Counted from the stretch's first letter, positions 1 to 8,447 are shown. The stretch: 64,000 nucleotides of DNA from AP-15 sp963700185 (GCA_963700185.1 CAVOWP010000020.1:1-64000), one strand, 5' to 3'. Numbers and translations: made by a program. The notes: generated by a model from the sequence alone, not told the origin.

Positions 1-33
1 CAAGGTTGTGCTCTACCCCTGAGCTACACCCGC
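1..33 (-). tRNA. tRNA-Gly, 5' part, cut by the window edge
   Basis: The reverse complement begins GCGGGTGTAGCTCAGGGGTA and runs through a D arm to the first half of the anticodon stem before the window ends. This matches the 5' half of bacterial tRNA-Gly (GCC type). The anticodon itself is outside the window, so the isoacceptor is inferred from overall similarity to alphaproteobacterial tRNA-Gly. Confidence 0.75.
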
Positions 34-133
34 ACCGCCGTGGAGTTTGCGGCCTTTATGACCGATATGATAGCGGGCGACAAAGGGTTTGCAAGCCTTG
101 CGTTCCGGCCGGGCGGATCGCATCGTGCCGTAC

Positions 134-763
134 ATGCCGCCGCAGTTGATGACCCCGGAAGAGCTGTTTGCGCGTTTCGATGCGCTCGGGATCGCGCATC
201 GGACATATTCTCATCCGCCGGTCTTTACCGTCGCGGAGGCGACGGCACTGCGCGGCAGCCTTCCGGGAGCGCACTGCAAGAGCCTTTTCCTCAAGGACAA
301 AAAAGGCGGGTTTTGGCTTGCAGTCATGCTCGAGGAACGCCGGATCGACCTCAAGAAGCTGGCGGCGCAGCTCACGGCGCCACGTTTTTCCTTTGGCGGC
401 GCCGACGACCTCCATCGGCTTCTGGGCGTGCGGCCGGGAAGCGTCACGCCTTTCGCCCTCCTCAACGATGTCCGGCATCTCGTCACGCCTGTTCTCGACG
501 CCGCCATGCTGCAACATGACCCGCTGAATTATCATCCGCTGGTAAACGATCGCACGACGGCGATCTCGGCCGCCGATCTGCTGCGGTTGATCGAGGCCTC
601 GGGGCACGTACCCCGGATCGTCGATCTGGCGGAGCTCGAGCGCGGGCCGGGTATCCCCGGAGAGCTGAGGCGATCGGACGGCTTGCGCTTGTCTTACCTC
701 GATCCTGCCGCCATGTTGTCGGATAAAACCGGAGAGATAGAGCAATGCCGAGCGAAGCTTTGA
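134..763 (+). CDS. YbaK/ProX-type aminoacyl-tRNA editing domain protein
   Basis: A 209-residue protein consisting of one YbaK/aminoacyl-tRNA-synthetase-associated domain. Members hydrolyse mischarged tRNAs (for example Ala-tRNA-Pro or Cys-tRNA-Pro) in the cytoplasm as free-standing editing factors. Family signatures are visible: the SHPPVFTVAEA segment near residue 27, CKSLFLKDKK, the PGSVTPFALLND block around residue 110 and a late HPLVND stretch. I chose the ATG at 134 (MPPQLMTPEE); an ATG at 149 is also possible, while the more upstream in-frame TTG would add unconserved residues. It overlaps the start of the next gene by 19 bases, so the two are probably co-transcribed. The ProXp-ala assignment is likely from length and motifs but the substrate cannot be proved here. 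Confidence 0.88.
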   Translation: MPPQLMTPEELFARFDALGIAHRTYSHPPVFTVAEATALRGSLPGAHCKSLFLKDKKGGFWLAVMLEERRIDLKKLAAQLTAPRFSFGGADDLHRLLGVRPGSVTPFALLNDVRHLVTPVLDAAMLQHDPLNYHPLVNDRTTAISAADLLRLIEASGHVPRIVDLAELERGPGIPGELRRSDGLRLSYLDPAAMLSDKTGEIEQCRAKL

Positions 764-1653
764 TCGGCGGCGCGGCTGCCGCCCCTGTAAAGGACGTCAC
801 TACCGCCAATTTCATGGCCGAGGTCGTCGACGGCTCGTTCGACGCGCCGGTCGTCGTCGATTTCTGGGCGTCTTGGTGCGGCCCGTGCAAGCAGCTCGGG
901 CCGATCCTCGAAAAGACCGTTCGCGCCACCAACGGCGCCGTTCGCATGGTCAAGCTCAATATCGACGAGAACCCCGAAATCGCGCAGCAGATGCGCATCC
1001 AGTCGATCCCGGCGGTTTACGCCTTCAAGGACGGGCGGCCGGTCGACGGTTTTGTCGGCGCTTTGCCGGAGAGCCAGGTCAAGCAGTTCGTCCAGCGCCT
1101 GGGCGGCGGAAAGGATGGCTCCTCGCCGGTCGAGGAGGCGCTGGCGATGGCCAAAGAGACGATGCAGGCGGGCGATCACGCGAGCGCCGGTGCGCTCTAC
1201 TCCCAGATCCTGCAGCGCGACCCTGCTAACGTCGAGGCGTCGGCCGGCCTTGCGCGGGCGATGATCGCGCGTGGCGACCTCGCTAAAGCCAAACAGCATC
1301 TCGATCGCGTTCCGAAGGAGAGCGCCGGCCACGCCGAGATCACCGCTGCGCGCGCCGCGCTCGACCTCGCCGAACAAGGGCAGAAGGCGATGGCGTCGGC
1401 GGGTAAGCTGCGCGCCCGGCTGTCCCAGAACCCGGACGACCATGAGGCGCGCCTGGAGCTTGCCACCGGGTTGTTCGGGAGCGGCGACCGGGAAGCTGCC
1501 ATCGACGAGTTGTTGACCCTTTTCAAGCGCGACCGCGAATGGAACGAGCAGGCCGCTCGCAAGCAGCTCCTCAAATTCTTCGAGGTGATGGGTCCGACCG
1601 ACCCGCTGACCCTGAGCGGCCGGCGCCGGCTTTCCTCTGTGATGTTTTCCTGA
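745..1653 (+). CDS. Thioredoxin-domain co-chaperone (YbbN/CnoX family)
   Basis: A 302-residue protein with an N-terminal thioredoxin fold (about residues 18-125) carrying WCGPC with cysteines 45 and 48, followed by about 170 residues of TPR-like helices. This architecture is that of YbbN/CnoX, a holdase that hands clients to GroEL/DnaK and, in some bacteria, protects them under oxidative stress. The intact CxxC suggests that, unlike E. coli YbbN (SxxC), this version may retain redox activity; that is inference. The gene overlaps the upstream editing-factor gene and is followed 9 bases later by a Lon-domain gene, an arrangement typical of alphaproteobacteria, so it is probably the second gene of a housekeeping operon. 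Confidence 0.92.
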   Translation: MPSEALIGGAAAAPVKDVTTANFMAEVVDGSFDAPVVVDFWASWCGPCKQLGPILEKTVRATNGAVRMVKLNIDENPEIAQQMRIQSIPAVYAFKDGRPVDGFVGALPESQVKQFVQRLGGGKDGSSPVEEALAMAKETMQAGDHASAGALYSQILQRDPANVEASAGLARAMIARGDLAKAKQHLDRVPKESAGHAEITAARAALDLAEQGQKAMASAGKLRARLSQNPDDHEARLELATGLFGSGDREAAIDELLTLFKRDREWNEQAARKQLLKFFEVMGPTDPLTLSGRRRLSSVMFS

Positions 1654-1662
1654 ACGGAGGGT

Positions 1663-2322
1663 ATGATGAGCGAGCGGAGCGGCGGAGCGGCGTTCCCCGC
1701 CATTCTCCCGATCTTTCCGCTGACCGGGGTGCTGCTGCTCCCCCGCGGCCGGCTGCCTCTGAACATCTTCGAGCCGCGCTATCTTGCGATGACGCGCGAT
1801 GCGCTCGCCGGCGAGCGTCTGATCGGCATGGTCCAGCCGAGCGATCCAGCGGCGTCGGGCAGTAATCCGCCGGTTTATCCGACAGGCTGCGCCGGCCGCA
1901 TCACCTCGTTTTCGGAGACCGAGGATGGACGCTTTCTGATCACCTTGACGGGTACCTCTCGTTTTCGGATCAGGGAGGAGCTGCCGCTCCTAGAGGGCTA
2001 TCGACGCGTCGTCCCGGACTGGCGCGAGTTTGCCCGGGATGTCGAGGGCGAGGAGATGCCCGAGTTTGATCGCGAGCGGCTGATGCGTGGGCTCAGGGGA
2101 TATTTTCAGCAGCACCAGATCTCGGCCGATTGGGATTCGATCACCTCGGTCGGGGGCGAGCGGCTCGTCACCTCGATTGCGATGATCTGCCCCTTCGACC
2201 CGAGCGAGAAGCAGGCGTTGCTCGAGGCCCCCGACCTCGGCGAACGTGCGCGCCTGCTGACGGCGATTGTCGAGATGGCGGTGATGCAGCGCCCGAGCGA
2301 GGGCGCCGGCGCCCGTCACTAG
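1663..2322 (+). CDS. Lon N-terminal (LON substrate-binding) domain protein
   Basis: 219 residues formed entirely by the LON/PUA-like substrate-binding domain found at the N terminus of Lon proteases, without the AAA+ or protease parts. Visible family features are the PIFPLTGVLLLPRGRLPLNIFEPRY opening (split here as PIFPLTGV, LPRGRLPLNI, FEPRY), GCAGRI and the central LTGTSRFRI strand. Stand-alone LON-domain proteins are widespread; their role (proteolysis adaptor or nucleic-acid binding) is not established. Start is an ATG directly after GAGGGT and 9 bases past the YbbN-like gene. Confidence 0.88.
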   Translation: MMSERSGGAAFPAILPIFPLTGVLLLPRGRLPLNIFEPRYLAMTRDALAGERLIGMVQPSDPAASGSNPPVYPTGCAGRITSFSETEDGRFLITLTGTSRFRIREELPLLEGYRRVVPDWREFARDVEGEEMPEFDRERLMRGLRGYFQQHQISADWDSITSVGGERLVTSIAMICPFDPSEKQALLEAPDLGERARLLTAIVEMAVMQRPSEGAGARH

Positions 2323-2353
2323 GCGGGATTTTGGCTGATACCGGAGGGGCGGG

Positions 2354-2572
2354 ATGGAGGGAACACCGGAAATCGATCCAAAGCTGCTGGAGATTCTCGT
2401 CTGCCCGCTGACCAAGGCGCCGTTGCGGTACGATCGCGAAGCCCAGGAGCTGATCAGCGAGGAGGCGGGGCTGGCCTACCCGATCCGTGACGGGATCCCA
2501 ATCATGCTCGTCGACGAGGCGCGCGCGCTACGCGACGACGAGACCGCAACCAAGCGTCTGCCGCCGCCTTGA
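2354..2572 (+). CDS. Trm112-family / UPF0434 small zinc-ribbon-like protein
   Basis: 72 residues with the core DPKLLEILVCPLTKAPL and the later AYPIRDGIPIMLVDEAR, both diagnostic of the Trm112/YcaR (UPF0434) family. Eukaryotic Trm112 activates several methyltransferases acting on tRNA, rRNA and release factors; bacterial members are thought to be partners of methyltransferases or LPS enzymes, without a firmly shown role. Only one cysteine of a metal site is kept, as in many bacterial members. It follows the Lon-domain gene by 31 bases with a GGAGGGGCGGG ribosome-binding region. Confidence 0.9.
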   Translation: MEGTPEIDPKLLEILVCPLTKAPLRYDREAQELISEEAGLAYPIRDGIPIMLVDEARALRDDETATKRLPPP

Positions 2573-2579
2573 GGCCCAA

Positions 2580-2951
2580 GTGAGCGCGGGCGGAACGACG
2601 CGCTGGCCGGTGGAACTCCGCTTGAAGCGGGCGGAAAAGCTGATCGAGGTCGCGTTCGACGATGGCACGCGTTTTTCGCTTCCGGCCGAGTATCTGCAAG
2701 TCGAGAGCCCATCTGCGGAGGTGCAGGGGCACGGTCCGGGACAAAAGACATTGGTCCACGGCCGCGCCCGTGTCGGGATAATGGAGCTGGAACCGGTCGG
2801 CAATTACGCCGTCCGGATTAAGTTCGACGATTTGCACGACACCGGGATCTATTCTTGGAATTACCTTTACCAGCTCGGTGTCGAGCGCGAAAAGCGTTGG
2901 CGCGAATACCTCGACGCTTTGGCCGCGAACGGACTTAGCCGGGAACCTTGA
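2580..2951 (+). CDS. DUF971 (gamma-butyrobetaine hydroxylase-like N-terminal) domain protein
   Basis: 123 residues from a GTG start eight bases after the Trm112 gene. The pattern WPVELRLKRAEKLIEVAFDD, LPAEYLQVESPSAEVQGHG, VGNYAVRIKFDDLHDTGIY and a C-terminal YLDALA is the DUF971 fold, the zinc-binding module also found at the N terminus of gamma-butyrobetaine hydroxylases and in ApbC/Mrp neighbours. Its stand-alone role is unknown; links to Fe-S carrier proteins have been proposed for the family. An upstream in-frame ATG at 2487 lies inside the previous gene and would add 31 unrelated residues, so I reject it. Confidence 0.85.
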   Translation: MSAGGTTRWPVELRLKRAEKLIEVAFDDGTRFSLPAEYLQVESPSAEVQGHGPGQKTLVHGRARVGIMELEPVGNYAVRIKFDDLHDTGIYSWNYLYQLGVEREKRWREYLDALAANGLSREP

Positions 2952-2966
2952 ATCAGATCGACCGGG

Positions 2967-3058
2967 CGTCATTGCGAGACGCGCGTCGTGCGGCGAAGCA
3001 ATCCCGAGCCGACGCGCGCTGAGCGGCCCGAGATCGCTTCGCTCCGCTCGCGATGACG
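2967..3058 (+). repeat. Interspersed palindromic repeat, family A (complete copy)
   Basis: An imperfect palindrome beginning CGTCATTGCGAG and ending CTCGCGATGACG, with internal GAAGCAATC and GATCGCTTCGC forming the inner arms. It lies in the gap between the DUF971 gene and the convergent hydroxylase gene. A second copy of the same design is split by the IS110 element near 11.4-12.8 kb. Such REP-like elements are common between convergent genes in alphaproteobacteria and can act as transcription or mRNA end structures. Confidence 0.8.
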
Positions 3059-3088
3059 ACTGGAGGTGGCCGTTCGATCTGAGCGGAG

Positions 3089-4303
3089 CTAAAGGGGCTC
3101 GCCGCGGACGAGACGCGGCAGGTCACCCGCGATCCCCATCGCATCACGCATCAGGAGGCGTTTTAGCGGCGGGAGACGATTGACCGCGGCGAGGCCGATA
3201 TCGCGAGCGAGCTGGACCGCGGGAAGCGAATTCGAGAACAGTCTATTGAGGCCGTCGGTCACCGCTGCGAGCGCCAACGCATCGAAGCGGCGCCATTGCT
3301 GGTAACGCAGCAGCGCTGATTCATCGCCAATATCGAGACCCAAGCGTCGCACATCGATCACCAGCTCGGCAAGCGCGGCGACGTCGCGTATTCCGAGGTT
3401 GAGCCCCTGGCCGGCGATCGGGTGGATCGTGTGCGCCGCCTCGCCGACGAGGGCCAGCCGGGTCGCGGTATATCTTTCCGCCAGCAGCAGCGTTAGTGGA
3501 TAAGCCCAGCGCGGACCGATCGGCTCGACGGCCCCGAGAAAATCGCCAAAGCGCACCGCGAGCTCCGCCGCAAAAGCCGCATCGGAGAGGGCGATAAGGC
3601 GCGGCGCGAGCTCTGCACGTTCGGTCCAGACGATCGAGGATCGGTTGCCGGTCATCGGCAGAATGGCGAACGGGCCCGCGGGCAGGAAATGCTCGATGGC
3701 GATGCCATGGTGCGGGCGCTGGTGCCGCACCGTCGTGACAATGCCGGTCTGGGGATATCGCCATTCGATCGTTCGGATTCCTGCGGCGCACCGCAGCGGA
3801 GATTGCCGGCCGTCGGCCGCCGCGACGAGGCGGGCCCGGATTTGCCGTCCGTCCGAAAGCGCCGCGGTTGTGCCGAATGCCGTGGGCGAGACCGAGCCCA
3901 CGGCGAGCGGCGCGACAAACAGCAAGCTCGGGATCGATCTGACGCGATCGGTCAGGACACGCCTGAGAATGCGGTTTTCGACGATGAAACCAAGCGGGGC
4001 GTCGGTGTCGAGCTCGCGATGGTCATAATGAAGGAATAGCGGTGAATCACCGTCGGCGACTCGGATCTCGAGTATCGGCTCGCCGTCGGAAGCGATTTCC
4101 GGCCACAGCCCAATAGCGTCGAGGACCTGGTGCGAACCGTAGCTGATCGCCGAGCTGCGCCCGTCGAAATCATCGGCGAGCAATGTCCCTGGATCCTGCC
4201 GATCGACGATCGCGACGGCGAGCCCCGCACCGGCGCACGCGACGCCGAGCAGCAGCCCGGTGAGCCCGCCGCCGGCGATCAGGAGCTCGACATCGTCGTT
4301 CAC
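3089..4303 (-). CDS. FAD-dependent UbiH/UbiF/COQ6-family ring hydroxylase
   Basis: 404 residues. The N-terminal dinucleotide-binding motif LLIAGGGLTGLLLG binds FAD, and the second FAD motif GEAAHTIHPIAGQGLNLGIRD appears near residue 290, together defining the UbiH/UbiF/VisC/COQ6 aromatic-ring monooxygenases of ubiquinone biosynthesis, which act with other Ubi proteins near the inner membrane. Which ring position is hydroxylated cannot be read from sequence, since alphaproteobacteria use one to three members (UbiH, UbiF, UbiL, UbiM). The start is a GTG at 4303, overlapping closely with the end of the cupin gene (stop at 4306), so the two are probably one transcript. Confidence 0.88.
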   Translation of the reverse strand: MNDDVELLIAGGGLTGLLLGVACAGAGLAVAIVDRQDPGTLLADDFDGRSSAISYGSHQVLDAIGLWPEIASDGEPILEIRVADGDSPLFLHYDHRELDTDAPLGFIVENRILRRVLTDRVRSIPSLLFVAPLAVGSVSPTAFGTTAALSDGRQIRARLVAAADGRQSPLRCAAGIRTIEWRYPQTGIVTTVRHQRPHHGIAIEHFLPAGPFAILPMTGNRSSIVWTERAELAPRLIALSDAAFAAELAVRFGDFLGAVEPIGPRWAYPLTLLLAERYTATRLALVGEAAHTIHPIAGQGLNLGIRDVAALAELVIDVRRLGLDIGDESALLRYQQWRRFDALALAAVTDGLNRLFSNSLPAVQLARDIGLAAVNRLPPLKRLLMRDAMGIAGDLPRLVRGEPL

Positions 4304-4305
4304 CG

Positions 4306-4782
4306 CTACCCCTCGGCGCGGAGCACCTTACCGGCGACGGTGACCGGCTTTGCCGCAATCAGGACGAAAGCAATCACGCACGGCTCGCTTCCGCGATTGA
4401 CCCAATTGTGGATCGTGCCGCGCTGGACCAGCACATCGCCCGCCTTCAGATGGACGGTCGTATCGTCGAGCTCCATGTCCACCTGGCCCGACATCACGAC
4501 GGCGTAGTCGATCGAGTCGGTGCGGTGGTTACGCGGGCTGACCCCGGGCGCCAGCTCTAGAATGCGAAAAACGGTGCCGTTGTCGAGCGTCGTGCCGGTC
4601 TTACGCAGGCCGGCGTCCTCCTCGCCGGTGTTTTCAACCGGAAAGCCTTCGGTCGTCCACACGACGCAAGCGGTGGCGCCCGGGCGGGACGAGACGAGGT
4701 TTTTCGCGACTTCGTCGATCTTGACGATGGCGCGCCCGGACGTGTCGTGGCCGGTAACCACCCGACGGATCTGCAGAGCCAT
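4306..4782 (-). CDS. Cupin-domain protein
   Basis: 158 residues with a single cupin barrel in the C-terminal half: the HRTDSIDYAVVMSGQVDMEL stretch supplies the first conserved box and GDVLVQRGTIHNWVNRG the second, with histidines that could bind a metal. The protein has a preceding region (VVWTTEGFPVENTGEED) typical of the alphaproteobacterial RmlC-like family often found beside oxidoreductases. Substrate and reaction are unknown. I chose the ATG at 4782, 8 bases downstream of an AGGAGG sequence. The gene sits directly upstream of the UbiH-like gene on the same strand. Confidence 0.85.
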   Translation of the reverse strand: MALQIRRVVTGHDTSGRAIVKIDEVAKNLVSSRPGATACVVWTTEGFPVENTGEEDAGLRKTGTTLDNGTVFRILELAPGVSPRNHRTDSIDYAVVMSGQVDMELDDTTVHLKAGDVLVQRGTIHNWVNRGSEPCVIAFVLIAAKPVTVAGKVLRAEG

Positions 4783-4862
4783 CAAAAGCCTCCTCGGCTG
4801 CGGTCGTTAGGGTCGGAACGATCTTTCCCCAAGACCACCAAAATCTGCAACAATCCTGGGCC

Positions 4863-5801
4863 ATGCAACTGCGCGTCCGATCGATCACCTATCTCGCCGA
4901 AGCCATCAACGGCTATGAACTGGTCGACCCGCGCGGCCGCGACCTTCCGCGCTTCGCGCCGGGCGCCCATGTCGAGGTGCGGGCCGGCGGGTTCTTGCGG
5001 CGATATTCCTTGTGGAACGACGCTGCCGAGCGCCGGCGCTATTGCATTGCGGTATTGCGCGAGGATGCGAGCCGCGGCGGGTCGCGACATCTGCACGAGA
5101 AAGTCGGGGTCGGCGACATCTTGGAGGTGTCGACACCGCGCAATCATTTCCCGCTCGACCCGGCCGCGGAACGGCATCTCTTGATCGCTGGCGGCATCGG
5201 CATCGCGCCAATCATGTCGATGGTCACAGAATTACGCCGCCGCGGTGCCGAATTCGAGCTCCATTATTGCACGCGCGCGCCCGAACGAACGGCGTTCCGC
5301 CGTGAGCTGGCGCCGCTCGCTGCCGAGGGACGGCTGTTCTTTCACCACGACGGCGGCGACCCGGCGCAGGGTCTCGACATCCCAGCGGCGCTGCGCGAAC
5401 CGCGGCCGGGAACGCATCTCTATTACTGCGGGCCGGCGCCGCTGATGGCCGCGGCGGCGGAGGCGGCACGGCACTGGCCGACCAGCAGCGTGCATTGCGA
5501 ATACTTCACCGGGGTGCCGGAGCCGGCGGCCGCGGAGGACCAGCCGTTTCGCGTGCAATTGGCAAAAACCGGCGGCGATTACGAGGTGCGCGCCGGCGAG
5601 ACGATTGCCGAAGTGCTGCAGCGCCATGGCGTCCCCGTCAGAACCTCCTGTGAGCTGGGCTATTGCGGGACGTGCTTGACGCCCTATCTTGCCGGCGAGC
5701 CCGATCACCGCGACCAGGTCCTCGAAGAGAACGGCCGCCAACGCTACCTACTGATCTGCTGCTCACGGGCGAAGACCCCGGTCCTCGTCTTGGATTTGTA
5801 G
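4863..5801 (+). CDS. PDR/VanB-family oxidoreductase (FAD/FMN, NAD(P)H and 2Fe-2S domains)
   Basis: 312 residues in the order flavin-binding domain, NAD-binding domain, C-terminal plant-type ferredoxin, as in phthalate dioxygenase reductase and vanillate demethylase reductase VanB. Evidence: RRYSLWND (flavin-binding RxYS motif) near residue 43, GGIGIAPIMSM for NAD binding near 110, YYCGPAPLM near 195, and CELGYCGTC plus a later cysteine (ICCSRA) coordinating the 2Fe-2S cluster. It passes electrons from NAD(P)H to an oxygenase; no Rieske oxygenase gene is adjacent, so the partner is unknown. It is divergent from the cupin gene and convergent with the methyltransferase that follows. Confidence 0.9.
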   Translation: MQLRVRSITYLAEAINGYELVDPRGRDLPRFAPGAHVEVRAGGFLRRYSLWNDAAERRRYCIAVLREDASRGGSRHLHEKVGVGDILEVSTPRNHFPLDPAAERHLLIAGGIGIAPIMSMVTELRRRGAEFELHYCTRAPERTAFRRELAPLAAEGRLFFHHDGGDPAQGLDIPAALREPRPGTHLYYCGPAPLMAAAAEAARHWPTSSVHCEYFTGVPEPAAAEDQPFRVQLAKTGGDYEVRAGETIAEVLQRHGVPVRTSCELGYCGTCLTPYLAGEPDHRDQVLEENGRQRYLLICCSRAKTPVLVLDL

Positions 5802-5808
5802 GTGCAAA

Positions 5809-6625
5809 TCAGTTTGGTCGTTCGAGCACCGCGTTGAACAACCTGACCCGGTCCTCCTGGTAATTCCGCGCCGAGTTGCGCGCGATTGCCGCCCAATCGG
5901 GTCCGACCAGCAAATGGATCCCGAGTGGCGGCGGCGGGCCCTCGACTGCTTGGGTCCAGGATCGGGAGGATGCACTCGTGGTGTCCTGCCAGGTGACGAC
6001 GCGGAACCCGGCGGCTTCGAGCTTGGCGCGCGTCGCCTCTGCGCTCAGCAGAAAGCTGATGCTCGCCTCCCGCGCCCAGGGCACCGGGTAATGGGGTTCG
6101 CCGCCAGGACCGGCGACCACTTCCTGCAGCGCCAGCCGGCCGCCCGGTTTGAGTACGCGGTGCATCTCCGCATAGAGCCGATCACGATCGGCAATATTCA
6201 TCGAGGCGTTCTGCGACCACACCACGTCGAAGTTCCCGTCTTCGAACGGCAGGTCGAGCGCATTGCCCTGGCGATAGCTGACCTTTCCGGTCATCCCGGT
6301 AAGCCGGGTCAGCATCTCCGCCACACGGCAGAATTCGGCGGTCAGGTCGATGCCCTCGAACTCGGCACCCGTAGCGGCTCGCAAGAAACCGCGATGGCCC
6401 GCCAATCCCGGAGCCGACATCGAGCACCCGTTCGCCCCCGCGCATCCCGGCGAGATCGGCCAGTCTGATCGTCGCCTGCCGCTGCCCGCCATGAAACTCG
6501 TCGACCGGCGCGAGATCGTCCGGCCCCAGATGCTTGATGTCCTTCCCGGCCTGCTTCAGCGCCGCAAGGATGACGTCCCCGAGATCTCGACGGGTGTAGT
6601 GAGTTTCGACGGGATTTTGTGGCAA
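5809..6625 (-). CDS. SAM-dependent class I methyltransferase, split by one frameshift
   Basis: Read in one frame from the ATG at 6625 the product starts MPQNPVETHYTRRDLGD and reaches the SAM motif VLDVGSGIGGPSRFLASRYGC; it then continues in another frame as VEGIDLTAEFCRVAEML, with FDVVWSQNASMNI and VLKPGGRLALQEVV, to a stop at 5809. The joined protein is 271 residues, a normal length for Methyltransf_11 enzymes. Removing one base of the string around 6358-6361 (minus strand GCCGAGTTCGAGG) restores one frame, so the gene may be intact in the organism. Substrate unknown; a phospholipid, sterol or small-molecule methylase is possible. Confidence 0.8.
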
Positions 6626-6916
6626 TTCTTTCTCCTAGGCGCCGGAACAGCCGGCACCGCTGTTGTCGCTGACACTACACTGAAATAACAGCCAGTTAGG
6701 CTGCGCATGACCGCGGAAATCCTCGCTTTTCGCAAACTGGATCGCTGTTCTCGTTGGCTGATCCGTCGCTGTTTGGTGGCTGTTCCTCGCTGTTCTCGAC
6801 ACAGCCCAATCGAGGTGTCGCGGTGCGTAGCATCCTGATTTACGCGGTGGATGTCACTCCATTATGGCGATTTCTCGATAGCCTCTTAGCCTCAAAACTG
6901 AGACAGTGCTGCGATC
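6626..6916. other. Intergenic region with an imperfect GCTGTTC-rich repeat
   Basis: No gene seen. From about 6741 to 6800 the motif CGCTGTTC recurs several times in a short stretch (for instance GGCTGTTCCTCGCTGTTCTC). A related stretch occurs near 61973-62020. The function is unknown and the region could be the decayed end of a mobile element. Confidence 0.35.
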
Positions 6917-7147
6917 TCATCCAGCCTGATCGGGTGGAGCAGGCAACCGGCGTCGGTCGCGCGCTGGGGCTGCTTGGCGCGGACCGGCCATACTCGCGGC
7001 GAGCATCCCTTCGAGACGGCTCACTCGATCCCGAAGTTCGGCGATTTCTTGGGCCATCCGTGCGAGATCGGCCGAGCTGTTGCGAACCCGTTCATCGAGC
7101 AGAATGACCTGGCGGAGAGCCCTTATCGCGTCGCCATATAGGCTCAC
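6917..7147 (-). CDS. Small coiled-coil protein of unknown function
   Basis: 76 residues. The segment from about 5 to 52 (ALRQVILLDERVRN, then RMAQEIAELRDRVSRLEGML) is a heptad-rich coiled coil; the tail is proline- and arginine-rich. The ATG overlaps the stop of the upstream ribbon-helix-helix-like gene (7144-7446) by four bases, so the pair is translationally coupled and may form a DNA-binding partner pair or an old toxin-antitoxin-like unit. I do not recognise a characterised family. Confidence 0.6.
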   Translation of the reverse strand: MSLYGDAIRALRQVILLDERVRNSSADLARMAQEIAELRDRVSRLEGMLAASMAGPRQAAPARDRRRLPAPPDQAG

Positions 7148-7446
7148 GCCGCCGCGGTCGCCTTCCTATGGCGGGTTGTCGGGCTGCGTCTCGAAATCCA
7201 GGCTAAGCTCTCAGCTACTTTTCTGTGACACTCGTCGGCAATCCGCAAGGTTTCCGGATGGAGTTCGTTGAACGCGTCGACAAGAGCCCGCAGCTCCGCC
7301 GCCTCCTCCTGGGTGCCCAGCTCGAAGGCCTCGACCGCACGCCGCACGACCTCACCGGCGGACACGCCGAGCGCACGCGCCTTGGCGTCGAGCGCGGCCC
7401 GCTCCTCAGGCGACATCAGAATCATCAATCGAGCAGAGGCTGCCAT
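7144..7446 (-). CDS. Ribbon-helix-helix (CopG-like) small protein
   Basis: 100 residues beginning MAASARLMILMSPEERAALD, then AKARALGVSAGEVVRRAVEAF, which is the strand-helix-helix pattern of CopG/Arc-type DNA-binding proteins. The remainder is helical. It overlaps the downstream coiled-coil gene by ATGA. The role is probably autoregulation of the pair, by analogy with antitoxins or plasmid regulators, but no toxin fold is recognisable in the partner. Confidence 0.6.
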   Translation of the reverse strand: MAASARLMILMSPEERAALDAKARALGVSAGEVVRRAVEAFELGTQEEAAELRALVDAFNELHPETLRIADECHRKVAESLAWISRRSPTTRHRKATAAA

Positions 7447-7554
7447 CTGTCGACTTGTCCTACCTGGGTATATGCATGAACATATATGCCGCCTCCCGGC
7501 TTCCTACCATCTCCACCGAGAGGTGTCGCCAAACCCTGGTCCGGACGAGCCATC

Positions 7555-7636
7555 GTAGGGCGGCTAGAGCGCAGCGTAACCCGCCATGCCTTCCGGGGCC
7601 TCTCCGGCGGGGTTCGCTTCCGCTCCACCCGCCCTA
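7555..7636 (+). repeat. Interspersed palindromic repeat, family B
   Basis: GTAGGGCGGCTAGAGCGCAG with CGTAACCCGCC on the left and GGCGGGGTTCGCTTCCGCTC followed by CACCCGCCCTA on the right form an imperfect inverted repeat. The design (GGGCGGA..AAGCG..TCCGCC arms) is that of a common alphaproteobacterial interspersed element. It lies between the RHH-like gene and the convergent end of the toxin gene. A related copy lies at 9932-10018. Confidence 0.7.
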
Positions 7637-7674
7637 GGCTTCGTGACGTCCGTGCGAAGCAGCTTGCGGTTGCT

Positions 7675-8106
7675 TCAGCCGCTCGCCGGCACCTCGACGG
7701 CCACGCCGAGCTCCCTTGCGGCCGCCGCCATTCGTCGATCAAGTGTGACCAGCGCGACGTCGAGACGCCGCGCGATCACGAGGTGCAGCGCGTCCGAGGC
7801 ACGCAGCGCGAGATCAAATCGCCGAACGTAAGCGCCCGCGAGGCGAACATCCACGGCATGGATTTCCGCTGCTCTGGTCATCGCTGCTCGCCATATGTCA
7901 AAATCGGACAAGATGGCCGCCGCGTCCGGCGCCTGCAGGCGCCCAGTGTGAACCAGCCGCGACACCGCCGAGGCCACTTCCGCGGCGGCGAAATCGCTGA
8001 CCCACGGCTCCCGCTGAACCGTCGACATGAAAGCGTCGACCATCGCGCTCGCCGGCTCTTTAATCAGGATCGGAAGCATGACGCTGGCGTCGAGATAACA
8101 GGTCAA
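7675..8106 (-). CDS. VapC-type PIN-domain toxin
   Basis: 143 residues. The PIN-domain acid residues are in place: YLDAS at the N terminus, an E in FAAAEVASA near residue 43, and LRASDALHLVIA with VTLDRR at the C terminus. VapC toxins are Mg-dependent ribonucleases that cleave tRNA or rRNA. The ATG overlaps the stop of the antitoxin gene by four bases, giving the usual antitoxin-first operon order. The pair is likely autoregulated by the complex. Target RNA cannot be predicted. Confidence 0.9.
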   Translation of the reverse strand: MTCYLDASVMLPILIKEPASAMVDAFMSTVQREPWVSDFAAAEVASAVSRLVHTGRLQAPDAAAILSDFDIWRAAMTRAAEIHAVDVRLAGAYVRRFDLALRASDALHLVIARRLDVALVTLDRRMAAAARELGVAVEVPASG

Positions 8107-8351
8107 AGATCGTCGGTCTCGTAGAGCAAATCCAAAATCTCGACCGAAGTCAGATCGATGCCCGGACGGGCGTCGCGGCGCGATCGCAGCCAGGCGTAAG
8201 TGCCGGCGGGCGCCGGGGGCTGCGGCCTCAGCGGCTTGAGCTCGGCAACCGGTTTGCCATGCCGTGTGATGACCACCTCCTCGCCTTGCAAGGCACGGTC
8301 GATCAGTTTGGGAAGCGTATTTTTTGCCTCTGCGACACTGTAGGCGGTCAT
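8103..8351 (-). CDS. Phd/YefM-type antitoxin of the VapC pair
   Basis: 82 residues beginning MTAYSVAEAKNTLPKLIDRA and continuing with GEEVVITRHGKPVAELKP, the Phd/YefM antitoxin fold that dimerises and binds operator DNA; the C-terminal segment GIDLTSVEILDLLYETDDL would wrap the toxin. An ATG nine bases upstream (8360) is an alternative start. A much longer antisense reading frame over the neighbouring metallopeptidase gene is open in this frame but is not credible. The Phd-type antitoxin with a PIN toxin is a frequent combination. Confidence 0.88.
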   Translation of the reverse strand: MTAYSVAEAKNTLPKLIDRALQGEEVVITRHGKPVAELKPLRPQPPAPAGTYAWLRSRRDARPGIDLTSVEILDLLYETDDL

Positions 8352-8447
8352 GTAGAGCATCTCTCCGGAGATATGGCTATAGATATAGCCATAATTGCAG
8401 CTTGCGTCCAGAAGCGGCATAAGAGCCGAAGCCATGGAGGTCCCGGC

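Noticed and set aside
7455..8124. Plus-strand frames over the toxin gene
   Set aside because: The VapC reading on the other strand has a complete PIN-domain motif set.
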